Notes: generated from the letters alone by a model not told the origin. A stretch of 64,000 nt of DNA from Stieleria neptunia (GCF_007754155.1 NZ_CP037423.1:8614938-8678937); one strand, 5' to 3'; shown: positions 1 through 11,444, counted from the stretch's first letter. Program-made: numbers and translations.

Positions 1-1257
1 GATGAATCGATTCAGCAGCCGCAACCCATCGAACAGCACGCTGATGGCGGCCCCGGTGTTGAAGTCGTCGTCCATCGCGGTGATGAACTTTTCCCGGATC
101 TGGTGCACCTGCCCGAGCAAGGCATCCTTTCCGGGATCGAACTCGCCGCCGGCACGTGTTTTGGCCGGTTTCAGATCGCCGTCGCCGTAGAAGGAGAGGC
201 CCGAGATCTCATGGAACCGATCAAACAGCCGATAAAAACCCTCCAGCGCCGCGCCGGCTTCCTCCAGCCCTTCTTCGCTATACAGGATGGTGCTGCGATA
301 GTGGGTTCGCAGCAGAAAGAACCGAATCCGGGTTCCGGTGTGGCGCCGGATCAGGGCACTCAGACCGCCGTCGCCCTTGGAACGGCTGATCTTTCCCGCG
401 GCCGCTTCTTCGGCCGACTCTTCGCGATCGCCCTTGCCACCCAGTTTGCCTTTGCCTTCGGAACGCATCAGGCCGTTGTGCATCCAGTACTTGACCATCG
501 GGGCGTCGTGACAGCAGCCGCTTTGGGCCAGTTCGTTTTCGTGGTGCGGGAACATCAGGTCCAACCCGCCGCCGTGGATGTCGAAGGTTTTGCCGAGGAT
601 TTCGTGGCTCATCGCCGAGCATTCGATGTGCCAGCCGGGTCGGCCGCGGCCCCAGGGGCTGTCCCAGGAGATTTCACCGGGTTTGGCGGATTTCCAGAGT
701 GCAAAATCGCCGGCGGAGCGTTTTTTTGCCGCTGCACCGCCGCCCTCGCCCTGCTGGTCATCGACGCTGCGGTTGGAGAGCTGGCCGTAGTTGGGGTCTT
801 TGACCACATCGAAGAACACGTCGCCATCGACCTCGTAGGCGTGATCTTTTTCGATCAGCTGCTCGATGAACGAGATAATTTGGGGCATGTGGTCGGTCGC
901 CCGCGGCATGTAGTCGATTTGGTTGACGCCCAGCTCGCGGAGGTTGGCCATGTAGTCGGCGGTCATTTCCGTGGCGATCTGAGAAACCGGCAACTCCCGC
1001 TCCTTGCTCTTGTTGATCAGTTTGTCATCGACATCGGTGATGTTGACGACCCAAGTCGGCTGGTAGCCGCTGTACCGCAAGTAGCGTTTGACGGTGTCAA
1101 AAATGACGGGGCCGACCATGTGACCGATGTGGGATTCGGCATAAACGGTCGGACCACACAAATAGATCCCGACCGCGGGCGGCGCGATCGGCTCGAACGG
1201 CTGTTTGGTTTTCGTCAGCGTGTTGTAAACGCGAAGTTGGCTGGCTGGCTTTGTCAC
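1..1257 (-). CDS. cysS: Cysteinyl-tRNA synthetase, 3' end beyond window
   Basis: Class I aminoacyl-tRNA synthetase that charges tRNA-Cys in the cytoplasm. Translating the minus strand gives a continuous frame of about 419 residues that leaves the window at position 1. It shows the N-terminal YLCGPTVYA segment, a HIGH-type motif (SHIGHMV), the WHIECSAM and HHENELAQS zinc-site segments, and [10 protein letters not shown] ahead of the C-terminal helical part. The signature loop reads KISRS (379-393) rather than KMSKS and follows a charged Gly/Lys/Glu insertion of roughly 20 residues. GTG at 1257 is the likely start, because no ATG lies in frame before an upstream stop; no clear Shine-Dalgarno is visible. 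The C-terminus is missing because the window ends. Confidence 0.93.
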   Translation of the reverse strand, partial: MTKPASQLRVYNTLTKTKQPFEPIAPPAVGIYLCGPTVYAESHIGHMVGPVIFDTVKRYLRYSGYQPTWVVNITDVDDKLINKSKERELPVSQIATEMTADYMANLRELGVNQIDYMPRATDHMPQIISFIEQLIEKDHAYEVDGDVFFDVVKDPNYGQLSNRSVDDQQGEGGGAAAKKRSAGDFALWKSAKPGEISWDSPWGRGRPGWHIECSAMSHEILGKTFDIHGGGLDLMFPHHENELAQSGCCHDAPMVKYWMHNGLMRSEGKGKLGGKGDREESAEEAAAGKISRSKGDGGLSALIRRHTGTRIRFFLLRTHYRSTILYSEEGLEEAGAALEGFYRLFDRFHEISGLSFYGDGDLKPAKTRAGGEFDPGKDALLGQVHQIREKFITAMDDDFNTGAAISVLFDGLRLLNRFI

Positions 1258-1430
1258 GATCGGTCGGCGGGCAAAGTGGAGTGACTCGGGGAAAGACGCG
1301 AATTGTAGGGACGCAAGCGGATCTCGCCGAGCCCGATTCGTACGACACGCCCGGAGCAACCGGGTTTGGGGTGGAGAAAGTGGCAAAACAATGGGGGCAA
1401 AACAATGCCAAGATCAGCCAACCGCCACCC

Positions 1431-1529
1431 CCAGCATTCTCCCACCCAGCATTCTCCCACCCAGCATTCTCCCACCCAGCATTCTCCCACCCAGCATTCT
1501 CCCACCCATCATTCTGCCACCCCATCATT
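1431..1529. repeat. Minisatellite array A (15-16 bp units)
   Basis: Five near-perfect 15-bp copies of a unit containing CATTCTCCCAC are followed by 16-bp units containing CATCATTCTGCCACCC. The array stops abruptly at the group II intron 3' end (1530) and resumes at 2213. It lies in the leader of the minus-strand cysS gene. The 15-bp part could encode GWENA repeats, but the unit length changes across the array, so a coding role is unlikely. Confidence 0.9.
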
Positions 1530-1569
1530 GTCGCGGTAGGGACGGCTGTTGCCAGCCGCCCCCCGCACA

Positions 1570-1602
1570 GATCCGTACATGAAGAACTACCTCATACGGC
1601 TC
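1570..1602 (-). ncRNA. Group II intron domain V-like hairpin
   Basis: This 33-nt hairpin begins with GAGCCGTA and closes with TACGGATC, with an upper TGAGG/CTTCA stem and a short loop. Size, AGC start and position just before the terminal hairpin match group II domain V. The third pair is G-A instead of the usual G-U, which may weaken catalysis. Confidence 0.75.
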
Positions 1603-1832
1603 CTCCGTTGGGTCAAACGATCACAGCGCAGAACGTTGCTACCCGTCGTGATTTCCCGTGTTGCTCTAATTGATGCTTGGCCCGACTCTGAGTTCGGAGC
1701 ATCGGTAACAATTCGGCAATACTTCCCTTCAGTGAGATCCCTTCCCTCATCAGACTCCGCCGCTACGGTCGTAGTTTTGTTCGCCTGAGTCAGCGGTACT
1801 ACGGACTCATCCGACTTCCCATCAGCGTTCAT
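1587..1832 (-). pseudogene. N-terminal remnant of group II intron-encoded protein
   Basis: An 81-codon frame starts MNADGKSDESVVPLTQANKT and continues with the AAES-EGRDLTEGK and NSESGQASI segments, which resemble the leader of LtrA-like intron-encoded reverse transcriptases. It ends at a stop inside domain V sequence. No reverse transcriptase, maturase X or endonuclease domain follows, so roughly 350-400 residues of the usual protein are missing. The identification rests on recall of such N-termini and on the flanking ribozyme ends. Confidence 0.7.
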
Positions 1833-2212
1833 GTCAGCCGTACCCTCGGAGAGGTTAACTGACCGTCCTTGTGTTCGCCCGTGGGCGGACCAAGGAACTG
1901 TTGGGATCTCCCGGTTCTCGTGTTTGGAATATCCACGCATGCACAGGTTCTCAGACTCCGCCGTGTTCCGTTGCGTCTCGCCAGAGATAACGACGCACCG
2001 GATGTTGTCTTCCCCATAGGCAGACAAGGTCGACACACGAGACTACATTGATTTCGGAGCTCAATTTCTGGCCTGCGTTTCCCTCCGGGGCGGACGCTCA
2101 GCACGACGTTGTTACCGCGGTCGCACCTCCGCTGGAGGCCGAAATGGTAGGCTAAACCTTTTTCGTAGAACACTTTCAATTCCTATTCCAAACCGGTTTT
2201 ATCCCGGCGCAC

Positions 2213-2460
2213 CTGCCACCCCATCATTCTGCCACCCCATCATTCTCCCACCCCATCGTTCTGCCCCCATCGTTCTGCCCCCATCGTTCTGCCCCCATCG
2301 TTCTGCCCCCATCGTTCTGCCCCCATCGTTCTGCCCCCATCGTTTTGCCCCCATCGTTTTGCCCCCATCGTTTTGCCCCCATCGTTTTGCCCCCATCGTT
2401 TTGCCCCCATCGTTTTGCCCCATCGTTTTGCCCCATCGTTTTGCCCCCATCATCCCGCCA
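2213..2460. repeat. Minisatellite array B (14-bp units, two subarrays)
   Basis: After two or three CATCATTCT(G/C)CCACCC units, the array holds about six copies of a 14-bp unit with CGTTCTGCCCCCAT, then about eight copies with CGTTTTGCCCCCAT, the last ones one base shorter. The C-to-T variant is confined to one side, as expected from local tandem amplification. The unit is not a multiple of three, so the array is unlikely to be coding. Confidence 0.92.
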
Positions 2461-2784
2461 GTTGTCCCAACGGTCGAAAGAAACCGCGGCCCTCTCCAGG
2501 TTCCTGGTGCCCCTCTCATTGACCAAACCGCTTGTCGCAAATAGATTTACGCCCGCTTGGCCGAATCGAGGTGAAACAGATCGGGCCTCCCAGGCGAATC
2601 GCACAGGCGATTCGCGGCGTCACCATGCCGAGCCACCACGCCCCCGATGACTCCCGAGTGACTCCTAAATTCTCCACGAGCTAAAGCGGCGCCGATAGAC
2701 GTAAGTCCTTGTTTTGACGACGGATAGCGACGAACCCACCGCCTGCTCACGCCCCTTCTGAGACGGTTTCGATAGAGAACAACC
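2461..2784. other. Upstream region of ppdK
   Basis: These 324 bp between the minisatellite and ppdK have ordinary composition. I see no convincing gene or strong promoter. They presumably contain the ppdK leader and promoter. Confidence 0.4.
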
Positions 2785-5424
<2,640 letters not shown>

Positions 5425-5452
5425 GCCGCAGGCACCCGACCAGCGCCATGAG

Positions 5453-5484
5453 AAGACCCGGCTTTTTCAGCCGGGTCTTTTTTT
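5453..5484 (+). terminator. Intrinsic terminator of ppdK
   Basis: A perfect 10-bp GC-rich stem (AAGACCCGGC with GCCGGGTCTT) is followed by a run of T residues, 28 bp after the ppdK stop codon. Confidence 0.93.
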
Positions 5485-5613
5485 ATAGGCCCACCCGCCC
5501 CAGATTTCAGATCTAAAAATCAGGGTGCGCGACCCGCATGGCACAGGCAAGCGTGTTGGTGTGCAGGCTTTAGCCCGGATATTGCATCCGCTGATACGAT
5601 TCCCCCTATAGCG

Positions 5614-5680
5614 CGAAAGCCTTAGTTCGTGTATCTATTGGAGTTACGACACTTCACAGAACACGAAACCAAGGCTTTCG
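5614..5680 (+). promoter_or_regulatory. Stem-loop just before transposase start, copy 1
   Basis: The arms 5614-5632 and 5661-5680 (CGAAAGCCTTAGTTCGTGT against its near-perfect complement) form a stem of about 19 bp with one bulge. It ends 3 bases before the transposase ATG and so covers the expected ribosome binding site. A role in blocking translation from read-through transcripts is inferred. Confidence 0.6.
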
Positions 5681-5683
5681 GCA

Positions 5684-7141
5684 ATGACAAAGCGTAATCG
5701 AAAACGTCCCGCATTGAAACGCCTCCGCAGGCAGGCCGTTGAAGTGGATTTCAACGGCGGATCGCTCACCTCCGACGGAGGCCTCGTCCTGCTTCGTGAA
5801 GTCGACAAAAAGCTCAATTTGATCGAGCGGATTGACCAAGCCATCGACGACCCACGTGATCCGTTTCACACCAAGCATTCGCAAGCGGAAATCCTCATCA
5901 GTCGAATCTTTGCGATCGCTGCAGGATACGAAGATGCAAACGATCAACAGCATCTTCGCAACGATGCCGCCTTTCAAGTCGCCGCCGGACGGACCCCTCG
6001 AATCAATGCCGGGGCGGACGACGATGAAGATCCCACTCTGGCAAGTCCCTCGACGCATTCGCGATTTGAAAATCGAATCGGCAAAAAAGAACTCTTCGAG
6101 CTCAGCAAGATCCTCGTTGACATTTTCCTTGACAGCTTCGACACCCCGCCTGGTGAAATCACGCTCGATCTAGACGCAACGGACGACAAGGTACACGGCG
6201 AGCAAGAAAGAAGGGCTTTCAATGCCTACTACGACAGTTACTGCTTCCAACCGCTGTACGTATTTTGCGGCGACCAACTTCTCGTCTCTTATCTTCGTGC
6301 GGCCAATCTCGGTGATGCACACCACGCACGCGGGATCACAAAATTACTCGTCGCAAGGATCCGCAAACGATGGCCTCAGGTCAAAATTACCCTTCGTGGT
6401 GACGGAGGCTTTGCGATCGAACGCCTGATGCGTTGGTGCGACAAAAACGATGTCCACTACATCTTTGGTTTGCCCAAAAATAAGGTTTTAGTCAAGGAAA
6501 TTGCTTGCGAAATGACACGGGCAAGAATCCTTCGATCACACCGGGGTGGGAAACAAGCCTGCTTCAAATGGTTTCGCTATCGCACCGGCAGGACTTGGGA
6601 CCGCCATCGCTGGGTGGTCGGCAAAGCAGAGTACACTGGCAAAGGCCCCAATCCTCGCTTCGTCGTAACAAACCGTTTCTCAAGTGATGGCATTGTCGAC
6701 ACGACCTACCATCGACCGATGGTCAACGGCAAAAGGCAACCGTTGCAAGTTAAGACTCCAGGAACATGGTGTTCTGTCGCCTTTGACCCGGAGAAGTTTT
6801 ATCGAGAGCACTACTGCATGCGTGGCGAGATGGAGAATCGGATCAAAGAACAACAGCTTTGCCTGTTCGCTGATCGCACCAGTTGCACCCGTTTTATTGC
6901 CAATCAGTTCCGCGTGATGCTTTCATCATTTGCTTACGTTCTACTCGATGGGGTGCGTCGCCTGGGCCTGAGTGGAACGAAACATAGTCGTCTACGCGTG
7001 GACACAATTCGATTGCGTCTATTGAAAATTGCAGCACGCGTGCGTGTGACTTGCCGTCGTGTGATCTTTCATCTCTGCAGCCACTGCCCCTGGGAACCGC
7101 TGTTCAATCAGGTGCTGACGCGTCTTTGTCGTAGCGACTAG
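5684..7141 (+). CDS. IS1380-family transposase, copy 1
   Basis: A 485-residue DDE transposase that would cut and rejoin the IS ends. The N-terminal VDFNGGSLTSDGGLVLLREVD segment is typical of IS1380 transposases. Candidate catalytic residues are an Asp in ITLDLDAT (162/164), Asp240 in TLRGDGGF, and a Glu in MRGEMENRIKEQ (about 382-384). The frame is intact and full length, so the element may be active. It differs from copy 2 at residue 206 (Ala here, Thr there). Codon use is less GC-rich than the neighbouring genes, consistent with a mobile element. Confidence 0.95.
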   Translation: MTKRNRKRPALKRLRRQAVEVDFNGGSLTSDGGLVLLREVDKKLNLIERIDQAIDDPRDPFHTKHSQAEILISRIFAIAAGYEDANDQQHLRNDAAFQVAAGRTPRINAGADDDEDPTLASPSTHSRFENRIGKKELFELSKILVDIFLDSFDTPPGEITLDLDATDDKVHGEQERRAFNAYYDSYCFQPLYVFCGDQLLVSYLRAANLGDAHHARGITKLLVARIRKRWPQVKITLRGDGGFAIERLMRWCDKNDVHYIFGLPKNKVLVKEIACEMTRARILRSHRGGKQACFKWFRYRTGRTWDRHRWVVGKAEYTGKGPNPRFVVTNRFSSDGIVDTTYHRPMVNGKRQPLQVKTPGTWCSVAFDPEKFYREHYCMRGEMENRIKEQQLCLFADRTSCTRFIANQFRVMLSSFAYVLLDGVRRLGLSGTKHSRLRVDTIRLRLLKIAARVRVTCRRVIFHLCSHCPWEPLFNQVLTRLCRSD

Positions 7142-7354
7142 CTACCCCCATCGCATCGCGATTCATCACCCAGCGACAATTTTGTCCTCTGGGGGTGGGG
7201 GGCCTCTGCCCAAAGCCAATCAATTGCAGCGAAAATCGGCCATAATAGGCAACGCCGCCGTAACTCAGTCCAAAATCACAGTCAACCACTCAGCGGATGC
7301 AATATCCGGGTTAGCCCGGATATTGCATCCGCTGATACGATTCCCCCTATAGCG

Positions 7355-7421
7355 CGAAAGCCTTAGTTCGTGTATCTATTGGAGTTACGACACTTCACAG
7401 AACACGAAACCAAGGCTTTCG
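7355..7421 (+). promoter_or_regulatory. Stem-loop just before transposase start, copy 2
   Basis: Same inverted repeat as in copy 1, shifted by 1741 bp and ending just before the ATG at 7425. Both arms are unchanged between the copies. Confidence 0.6.
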
Positions 7422-7424
7422 GCA

Positions 7425-8882
7425 ATGACAAAGCGTAATCGAAAACGTCCCGCATTGAAACGCCTCCGCAGGCAGGCCGTTGAGGTGGATTTCAACGGCG
7501 GATCGCTCACCTCCGACGGAGGCCTCGTCCTGCTTCGTGAAGTCGACAAAAAGCTCAATTTGATCGAGCGGATTGACCAAGCCATCGACGACCCACGTGA
7601 TCCGTTTCACACCAAGCATTCGCAAGCGGAAATCCTCATCAGTCGAATCTTTGCGATCGCTGCAGGATACGAAGATGCAAACGATCAACAGCATCTTCGC
7701 AACGATGCCGCCTTTCAAGTCGCCGCCGGACGGACCCCTCGAATCAATGCCGGGGCGGACGACGATGAAGATCCCACTCTGGCAAGTCCCTCGACGCATT
7801 CGCGATTTGAAAATCGAATCGGCAAAAAAGAACTCTTCGAGCTCAGCAAGATCCTCGTTGATATTTTCCTTGACAGCTTCGACACCCCGCCTGGTGAAAT
7901 CACGCTCGATCTAGACGCAACGGACGACAAGGTACACGGCGAGCAAGAAAGAAGGGCTTTCAATGCCTACTACGACAGTTACTGCTTCCAACCGCTGTAC
8001 GTATTTTGCGGCGACCAACTTCTCGTCTCTTATCTTCGTACGGCCAATCTCGGTGATGCACACCACGCACGCGGGATCACAAAATTACTCGTCGCAAGGA
8101 TCCGCAAACGATGGCCTCAGGTCAAAATTACCCTTCGTGGTGACGGAGGCTTTGCGATCGAACGCCTGATGCGTTGGTGCGACAAAAACGATGTCCACTA
8201 CATCTTTGGTTTGCCCAAGAATAAGGTTTTAGTCAAGGAAATTGCTTGCGAAATGACACGGGCAAGAATCCTTCGATCACACCGGGGTGGGAAACAAGCC
8301 TGCTTCAAATGGTTTCGCTATCGCACCGGCAGGACTTGGGACCGCCATCGCTGGGTGGTCGGCAAAGCAGAGTACACTGGCAAAGGCCCCAATCCTCGCT
8401 TCGTCGTAACAAACCGTTTCTCAAGTGATGGCATTGTCGACACGACCTACCATCGACCGATGGTCAACGGCAAAAGGCAACCGTTGCAAGTTAAGACTCC
8501 AGGAACATGGTGTTCTGTCGCCTTTGACCCGGAGAAGTTTTATCGAGAGCACTACTGCATGCGTGGCGAGATGGAGAATCGGATCAAAGAACAACAGCTT
8601 TGCCTGTTCGCTGATCGCACCAGTTGCACCCGTTTTATTGCCAATCAGTTCCGCGTGATGCTTTCATCATTTGCTTACGTTCTACTCGATGGGGTGCGTC
8701 GCCTGGGCCTGAGTGGAACGAAACATAGTCGTCTACGCGTGGACACAATTCGATTGCGTCTATTGAAAATTGCAGCACGCGTGCGTGTGACTTGCCGTCG
8801 TGTGATCTTTCATCTCTGCAGCCACTGCCCCTGGGAACCGCTGTTCAATCAGGTGCTGACGCGTCTTTGTCGTAGCGACTAG
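7425..8882 (+). CDS. IS1380-family transposase, copy 2
   Basis: A 485-residue DDE transposase identical to copy 1 except Thr instead of Ala at position 206, in SYLRTANLG. All candidate catalytic segments (LDLDAT, LRGDGGF, MRGEMENR) are present and the frame is intact. Either copy could supply transposase for both elements. Confidence 0.95.
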   Translation: MTKRNRKRPALKRLRRQAVEVDFNGGSLTSDGGLVLLREVDKKLNLIERIDQAIDDPRDPFHTKHSQAEILISRIFAIAAGYEDANDQQHLRNDAAFQVAAGRTPRINAGADDDEDPTLASPSTHSRFENRIGKKELFELSKILVDIFLDSFDTPPGEITLDLDATDDKVHGEQERRAFNAYYDSYCFQPLYVFCGDQLLVSYLRTANLGDAHHARGITKLLVARIRKRWPQVKITLRGDGGFAIERLMRWCDKNDVHYIFGLPKNKVLVKEIACEMTRARILRSHRGGKQACFKWFRYRTGRTWDRHRWVVGKAEYTGKGPNPRFVVTNRFSSDGIVDTTYHRPMVNGKRQPLQVKTPGTWCSVAFDPEKFYREHYCMRGEMENRIKEQQLCLFADRTSCTRFIANQFRVMLSSFAYVLLDGVRRLGLSGTKHSRLRVDTIRLRLLKIAARVRVTCRRVIFHLCSHCPWEPLFNQVLTRLCRSD

Positions 8883-9196
8883 CTACCCCCATCGCATCGC
8901 GATTCATCACCCAGCGACAATTTTGTCCTCTGGGGGTGGGGGGCCTCTGCCCAAAGCCAATCAATTGCAGCGAAAATCGGCCATAATAGGCAACGCCGCC
9001 GTAACTCAGTCCAAAATCACAGTCAACCACTCAGCGGATGCAATATCCGGGTTAGCCGCCCACTGCCGCTGCGTGGGACGTCGAACGTGTAAGTGACGGA
9101 TTTGATCGTAGCGGAAAACGCTAAAACTTTCAAAGCTCCGGCCCTCTCTGGCGTTTGCTTGCTGCGAAAACGCCGTCTCTCCCAGAGGGAGAGAGA

Positions 9197-10630
9197 CTAA
9201 TAGGGCTGCAGGCAGTGCCGATTGGCCATGCTGATGCCGCTGACGATGGCGCCGACGATGCCGACGAACCCTTGGTCGGTGCCGCACAAGAAGACGTTCG
9301 GCAGATGCGTGGTGCCATCGAGCTGTTTGGTCGGCGCCCCGTAGACGGCGCCGTTGTCATGCCAGGTGAAGCGACGGATCGTCTTGGGCGTGAACACGTC
9401 GGTGTCGACAACGTACTGGCGAAAATCCGGCATGAAACGCACCGAGGACGCGACCGCCGAATCATACTGTCGCACTTTTTCGGCCTGGTACTTCGCCTCA
9501 GGCAACTCGCACCAGCGATCGTGATTGGCGAGCGTCGTGATCCGCAACACGCCGTCGGGCAAATCACCCTCGTCGTCTTCGTAGATGTAATTGTTCGGCG
9601 AACAGATCACGCCGGTCCGCGGGTCACAGAGTTCGTCGTCCGGGCGCTTCCAATGAAACGCCTCGCTGTCGTTGTAAAAGACGATGGTGCGATCAAACCC
9701 GAACGATTGCGGCATCCGATCCAGAATCGAAATCGATTCGATAAATGACAGCTTTCCCGCACGCGCGACGTCGACTTCGGTGATGTCGTCGCACATCCGC
9801 ATGGTCTCGACATTGCCGGCCGACGACAGGATGCGCGTTGCCGTCAATTCCGTCCCATCATCCAAGACGACACCGACGGCACGACCGCCGTCGACATGGA
9901 TCTTGGACACGCCGCTGCGGAGCTTCAATTCACCGCCGAGCCCACGAAACTTGCGGACCAGGTTTTTCAAGATCACCCGCACGCCCTTGAACGGACGCCC
10001 GAACCCTTCCAGATAACAGGCCCGGAACATGATGCAGAACTGACCAAAGTCCATGTCGTTCTCACGGGCGTTGCCGTACCACATCAGCGGACAGAGCAAC
10101 ATCTCGATCAACAACGGCTCGCTGATGTGCTCGGCCATCACCTCCCGCGCCGATCGCATGAAACGCTGATCAGCCCCGTCCATGTCGGAATAATCCAACA
10201 GCGAATCACACAACGACCGGAAGCCATCGACCTGGCCGGGAAACCGCTCGGCGATCTCGTTTTCCAGCAACCCGATATCGTTGCTGAAATCGAGCGAAAC
10301 GCCGGGGAACCGGATCGACGAACCGATCTGCTCGGCGAGCTTGAAGTCGTCCCAGCGGAAACGCAACTGGCGAATCAGCTTGGCCAGCGGACCTTTCTTG
10401 GTCCCGCGTTTGGCAAAGTTGGTCATCGCGTGCAGACCGACGTCGTAGTCGCGTCCGCCCATGCGGTAGAACGAATTCAGACCGCCGATGGTGTAGTGAC
10501 GCTCGAGAATACAGACACGCTGGTCATAGTGCGCCAGACGGATCCCGGCAGCCAAGCCACTCATCCCGGCGCCGATGATGATCGTGTCGTAGTGGTCGAT
10601 GCTGTTCTTTTCTGCGTTTGGGTCGGTCAC
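9197..10630 (-). CDS. CrtI-like FAD-dependent oxidoreductase
   Basis: A 477-residue flavoprotein of the phytoene desaturase/carotenoid isomerase superfamily; the substrate is unknown. The N-terminal dinucleotide-binding motif IIIGAGMSGLAAGIRLA (about residues 17-34) is followed by ILERHYTIGGLNSFY. The C-terminal LPNVFLCGTDQGFVGIVGA segment closes the FAD site. The start is GTG at 10630. It lies 38 bp downstream of the acyl carrier protein gene on the same strand, so it probably acts in the same pathway, perhaps desaturating, saturating or isomerising an ACP-bound or terpenoid chain. A role in conventional carotenoid synthesis is possible, but no phytoene synthase is present here. Confidence 0.85.
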   Translation of the reverse strand: MTDPNAEKNSIDHYDTIIIGAGMSGLAAGIRLAHYDQRVCILERHYTIGGLNSFYRMGGRDYDVGLHAMTNFAKRGTKKGPLAKLIRQLRFRWDDFKLAEQIGSSIRFPGVSLDFSNDIGLLENEIAERFPGQVDGFRSLCDSLLDYSDMDGADQRFMRSAREVMAEHISEPLLIEMLLCPLMWYGNARENDMDFGQFCIMFRACYLEGFGRPFKGVRVILKNLVRKFRGLGGELKLRSGVSKIHVDGGRAVGVVLDDGTELTATRILSSAGNVETMRMCDDITEVDVARAGKLSFIESISILDRMPQSFGFDRTIVFYNDSEAFHWKRPDDELCDPRTGVICSPNNYIYEDDEGDLPDGVLRITTLANHDRWCELPEAKYQAEKVRQYDSAVASSVRFMPDFRQYVVDTDVFTPKTIRRFTWHDNGAVYGAPTKQLDGTTHLPNVFLCGTDQGFVGIVGAIVSGISMANRHCLQPY

Positions 10631-10668
10631 GGATGATTCGACGCGTCTCGAGTCGACGGACCGCAGGA

Positions 10669-10929
10669 TCAGGTTTTGACGATGTCACGCATCTTCGGTT
10701 CAAGATACGCCACCGTGGACGCCATACTGGCCAGCTCCCCGTACTCCTCCTCGGGAATCTGGACACGGTGCCGCTTGCGCAGCTCCATGACGATGTCCAA
10801 AAAGTCCATGCTATCGAGTTCCAACTGCTCCCGGAACGCCACCTCGTCTTTCAAATCGTCCAGGTCTTCGTCCGGCGAAATGTCTTCGAGAATGTCCAGG
10901 ATTTCGTCGCGGATTTCAGCAGGCGTCAT
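10669..10929 (-). CDS. Acyl carrier protein, non-housekeeping type
   Basis: An 86-residue acidic protein with the phosphopantetheine attachment motif LELDSMDFLDIVMELRK (the Ser of DSM carries the prosthetic group). It holds growing acyl chains as thioesters. It lies between a FabF-like ketosynthase gene (upstream, same strand) and a FAD oxidoreductase gene, not beside fabD/fabG, which points to a specialised pathway. The segment EEEYGELASMASTVAYLEP forms the usual last helix. Confidence 0.93.
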   Translation of the reverse strand: MTPAEIRDEILDILEDISPDEDLDDLKDEVAFREQLELDSMDFLDIVMELRKRHRVQIPEEEYGELASMASTVAYLEPKMRDIVKT

Positions 10930-11104
10930 TGCTATCTGGGATTTGGAAAGAAACGGGGCGAAACAGAAATTGCCGGGCCGATCATCTTACCGCCTGGCAA
11001 TCAAATTTCGAAGTGCCCGAAACCCAGGTTTTTTGTCGCTGTTTGATTTTCGCTCTGCCCGGACCGGAGAGGCTGGCGGGCGATGCGATCAACTGCCACT
11101 TGTT

Positions 11105-11398
11105 CCCAGGTTCCGCCTGGGGACACAATGCGCTCGGAGGCCCCCGCCTCCGGAGCATGAACCGCGTGTGGCGAGAGCCACACCCGCCTCGCGTTCCAAG
11201 GCGGAGCCCTGGAACGAGTCGGAATCCCGCCTCCGAAGCGTGAACCGCGTGTGGCGAGAGCCACACCCGCCTCGCGTTCCAAGGCGGAGCCCTGGAACGA
11301 GTTGGAAACTCGGAGGCTCCCGCCTCTCGAGCGTGAACCGCGTGTGGCGAGAGCCACACCGACCTCGCGTTCCAAGGCGGAGCCCTGGAACGAGTTAG
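11105..11398. repeat. Three hairpin-bearing repeats between KS and ACP genes
   Basis: Three imperfect repeats spaced 83 and 93 bp apart. Each contains GTGTGGCGAGAGCCACAC, a perfect 7-bp stem with a GAGA loop on the plus strand. Each is followed by GTTCCAAGGCGGAGCCCTGGAAC, a second inverted repeat. Related sequence recurs at about 32620-32720 and 32970-32990. The block fills most of the 515-bp gap inside an otherwise compact gene set and could attenuate or process the transcript. Confidence 0.88.
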
Positions 11399-11444
11399 TG
11401 GGATTCAGCAACCGTTGGTGCCTCGCCTCACCCCGATCCCCCCA

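Larger units (their letters stand above)
1530..2212 (-). mobile_element. ORF-deleted group II intron
   Basis: Read on the minus strand, the segment starts with the group II 5' end GTGCGCC (2212-2206). It contains a typical 5' ribozyme stretch and the N-terminal part of an intron-encoded protein, then jumps directly to a domain V-like hairpin and a domain VI-like hairpin, ending CTACCGCGAC at 1530. The adenosine eight bases from the end is a plausible branch point. Removing 1530-2212 rejoins two half repeats into an exact CATCATTCTGCCACCC unit, which supports both boundaries. Domain IV lacks the reverse transcriptase, so the element cannot move by itself. Whether it still splices is unknown; domain V appears to carry a G-A mismatch where the conserved G-U pair is expected. 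Confidence 0.85.
5574..7310 (+). mobile_element. IS1380-family insertion sequence, copy 1
   Basis: A 1737-bp element bounded by perfect 21-bp terminal inverted repeats starting CCCGGATATTGCATCCGC (5574-5594 and 7290-7310). It is flanked by the 4-bp direct repeat TTAG (5570-5573 and 7311-7314) and carries one transposase gene. Length, inverted repeats and 4-bp duplication fit the IS1380 family. Confidence 0.95.
7315..9051 (+). mobile_element. IS1380-family insertion sequence, copy 2 (tandem)
   Basis: A second 1737-bp element with the same 21-bp inverted repeats (7315-7335 and 9031-9051), in the same orientation as copy 1 and separated from it only by TTAG. A third TTAG follows at 9052-9055. 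I found four base differences from copy 1: one in each of the segments near 7485, 7863, 8040 and 8219. Confidence 0.95.

Noticed and set aside
103..1284. 393-codon plus-strand frame
   Set aside because: It is the complement of cysS, whose HIGH, zinc-site and signature motifs are clear on the minus strand.
1254..1528. GWENA-repeat peptides
   Set aside because: The array changes unit length (15, 16, 14 bp) and lies in the cysS leader. No start signal or conserved flank was seen.
1431..2460. CRISPR-like array
   Set aside because: The units are contiguous without unique spacers, and no cas genes are present.
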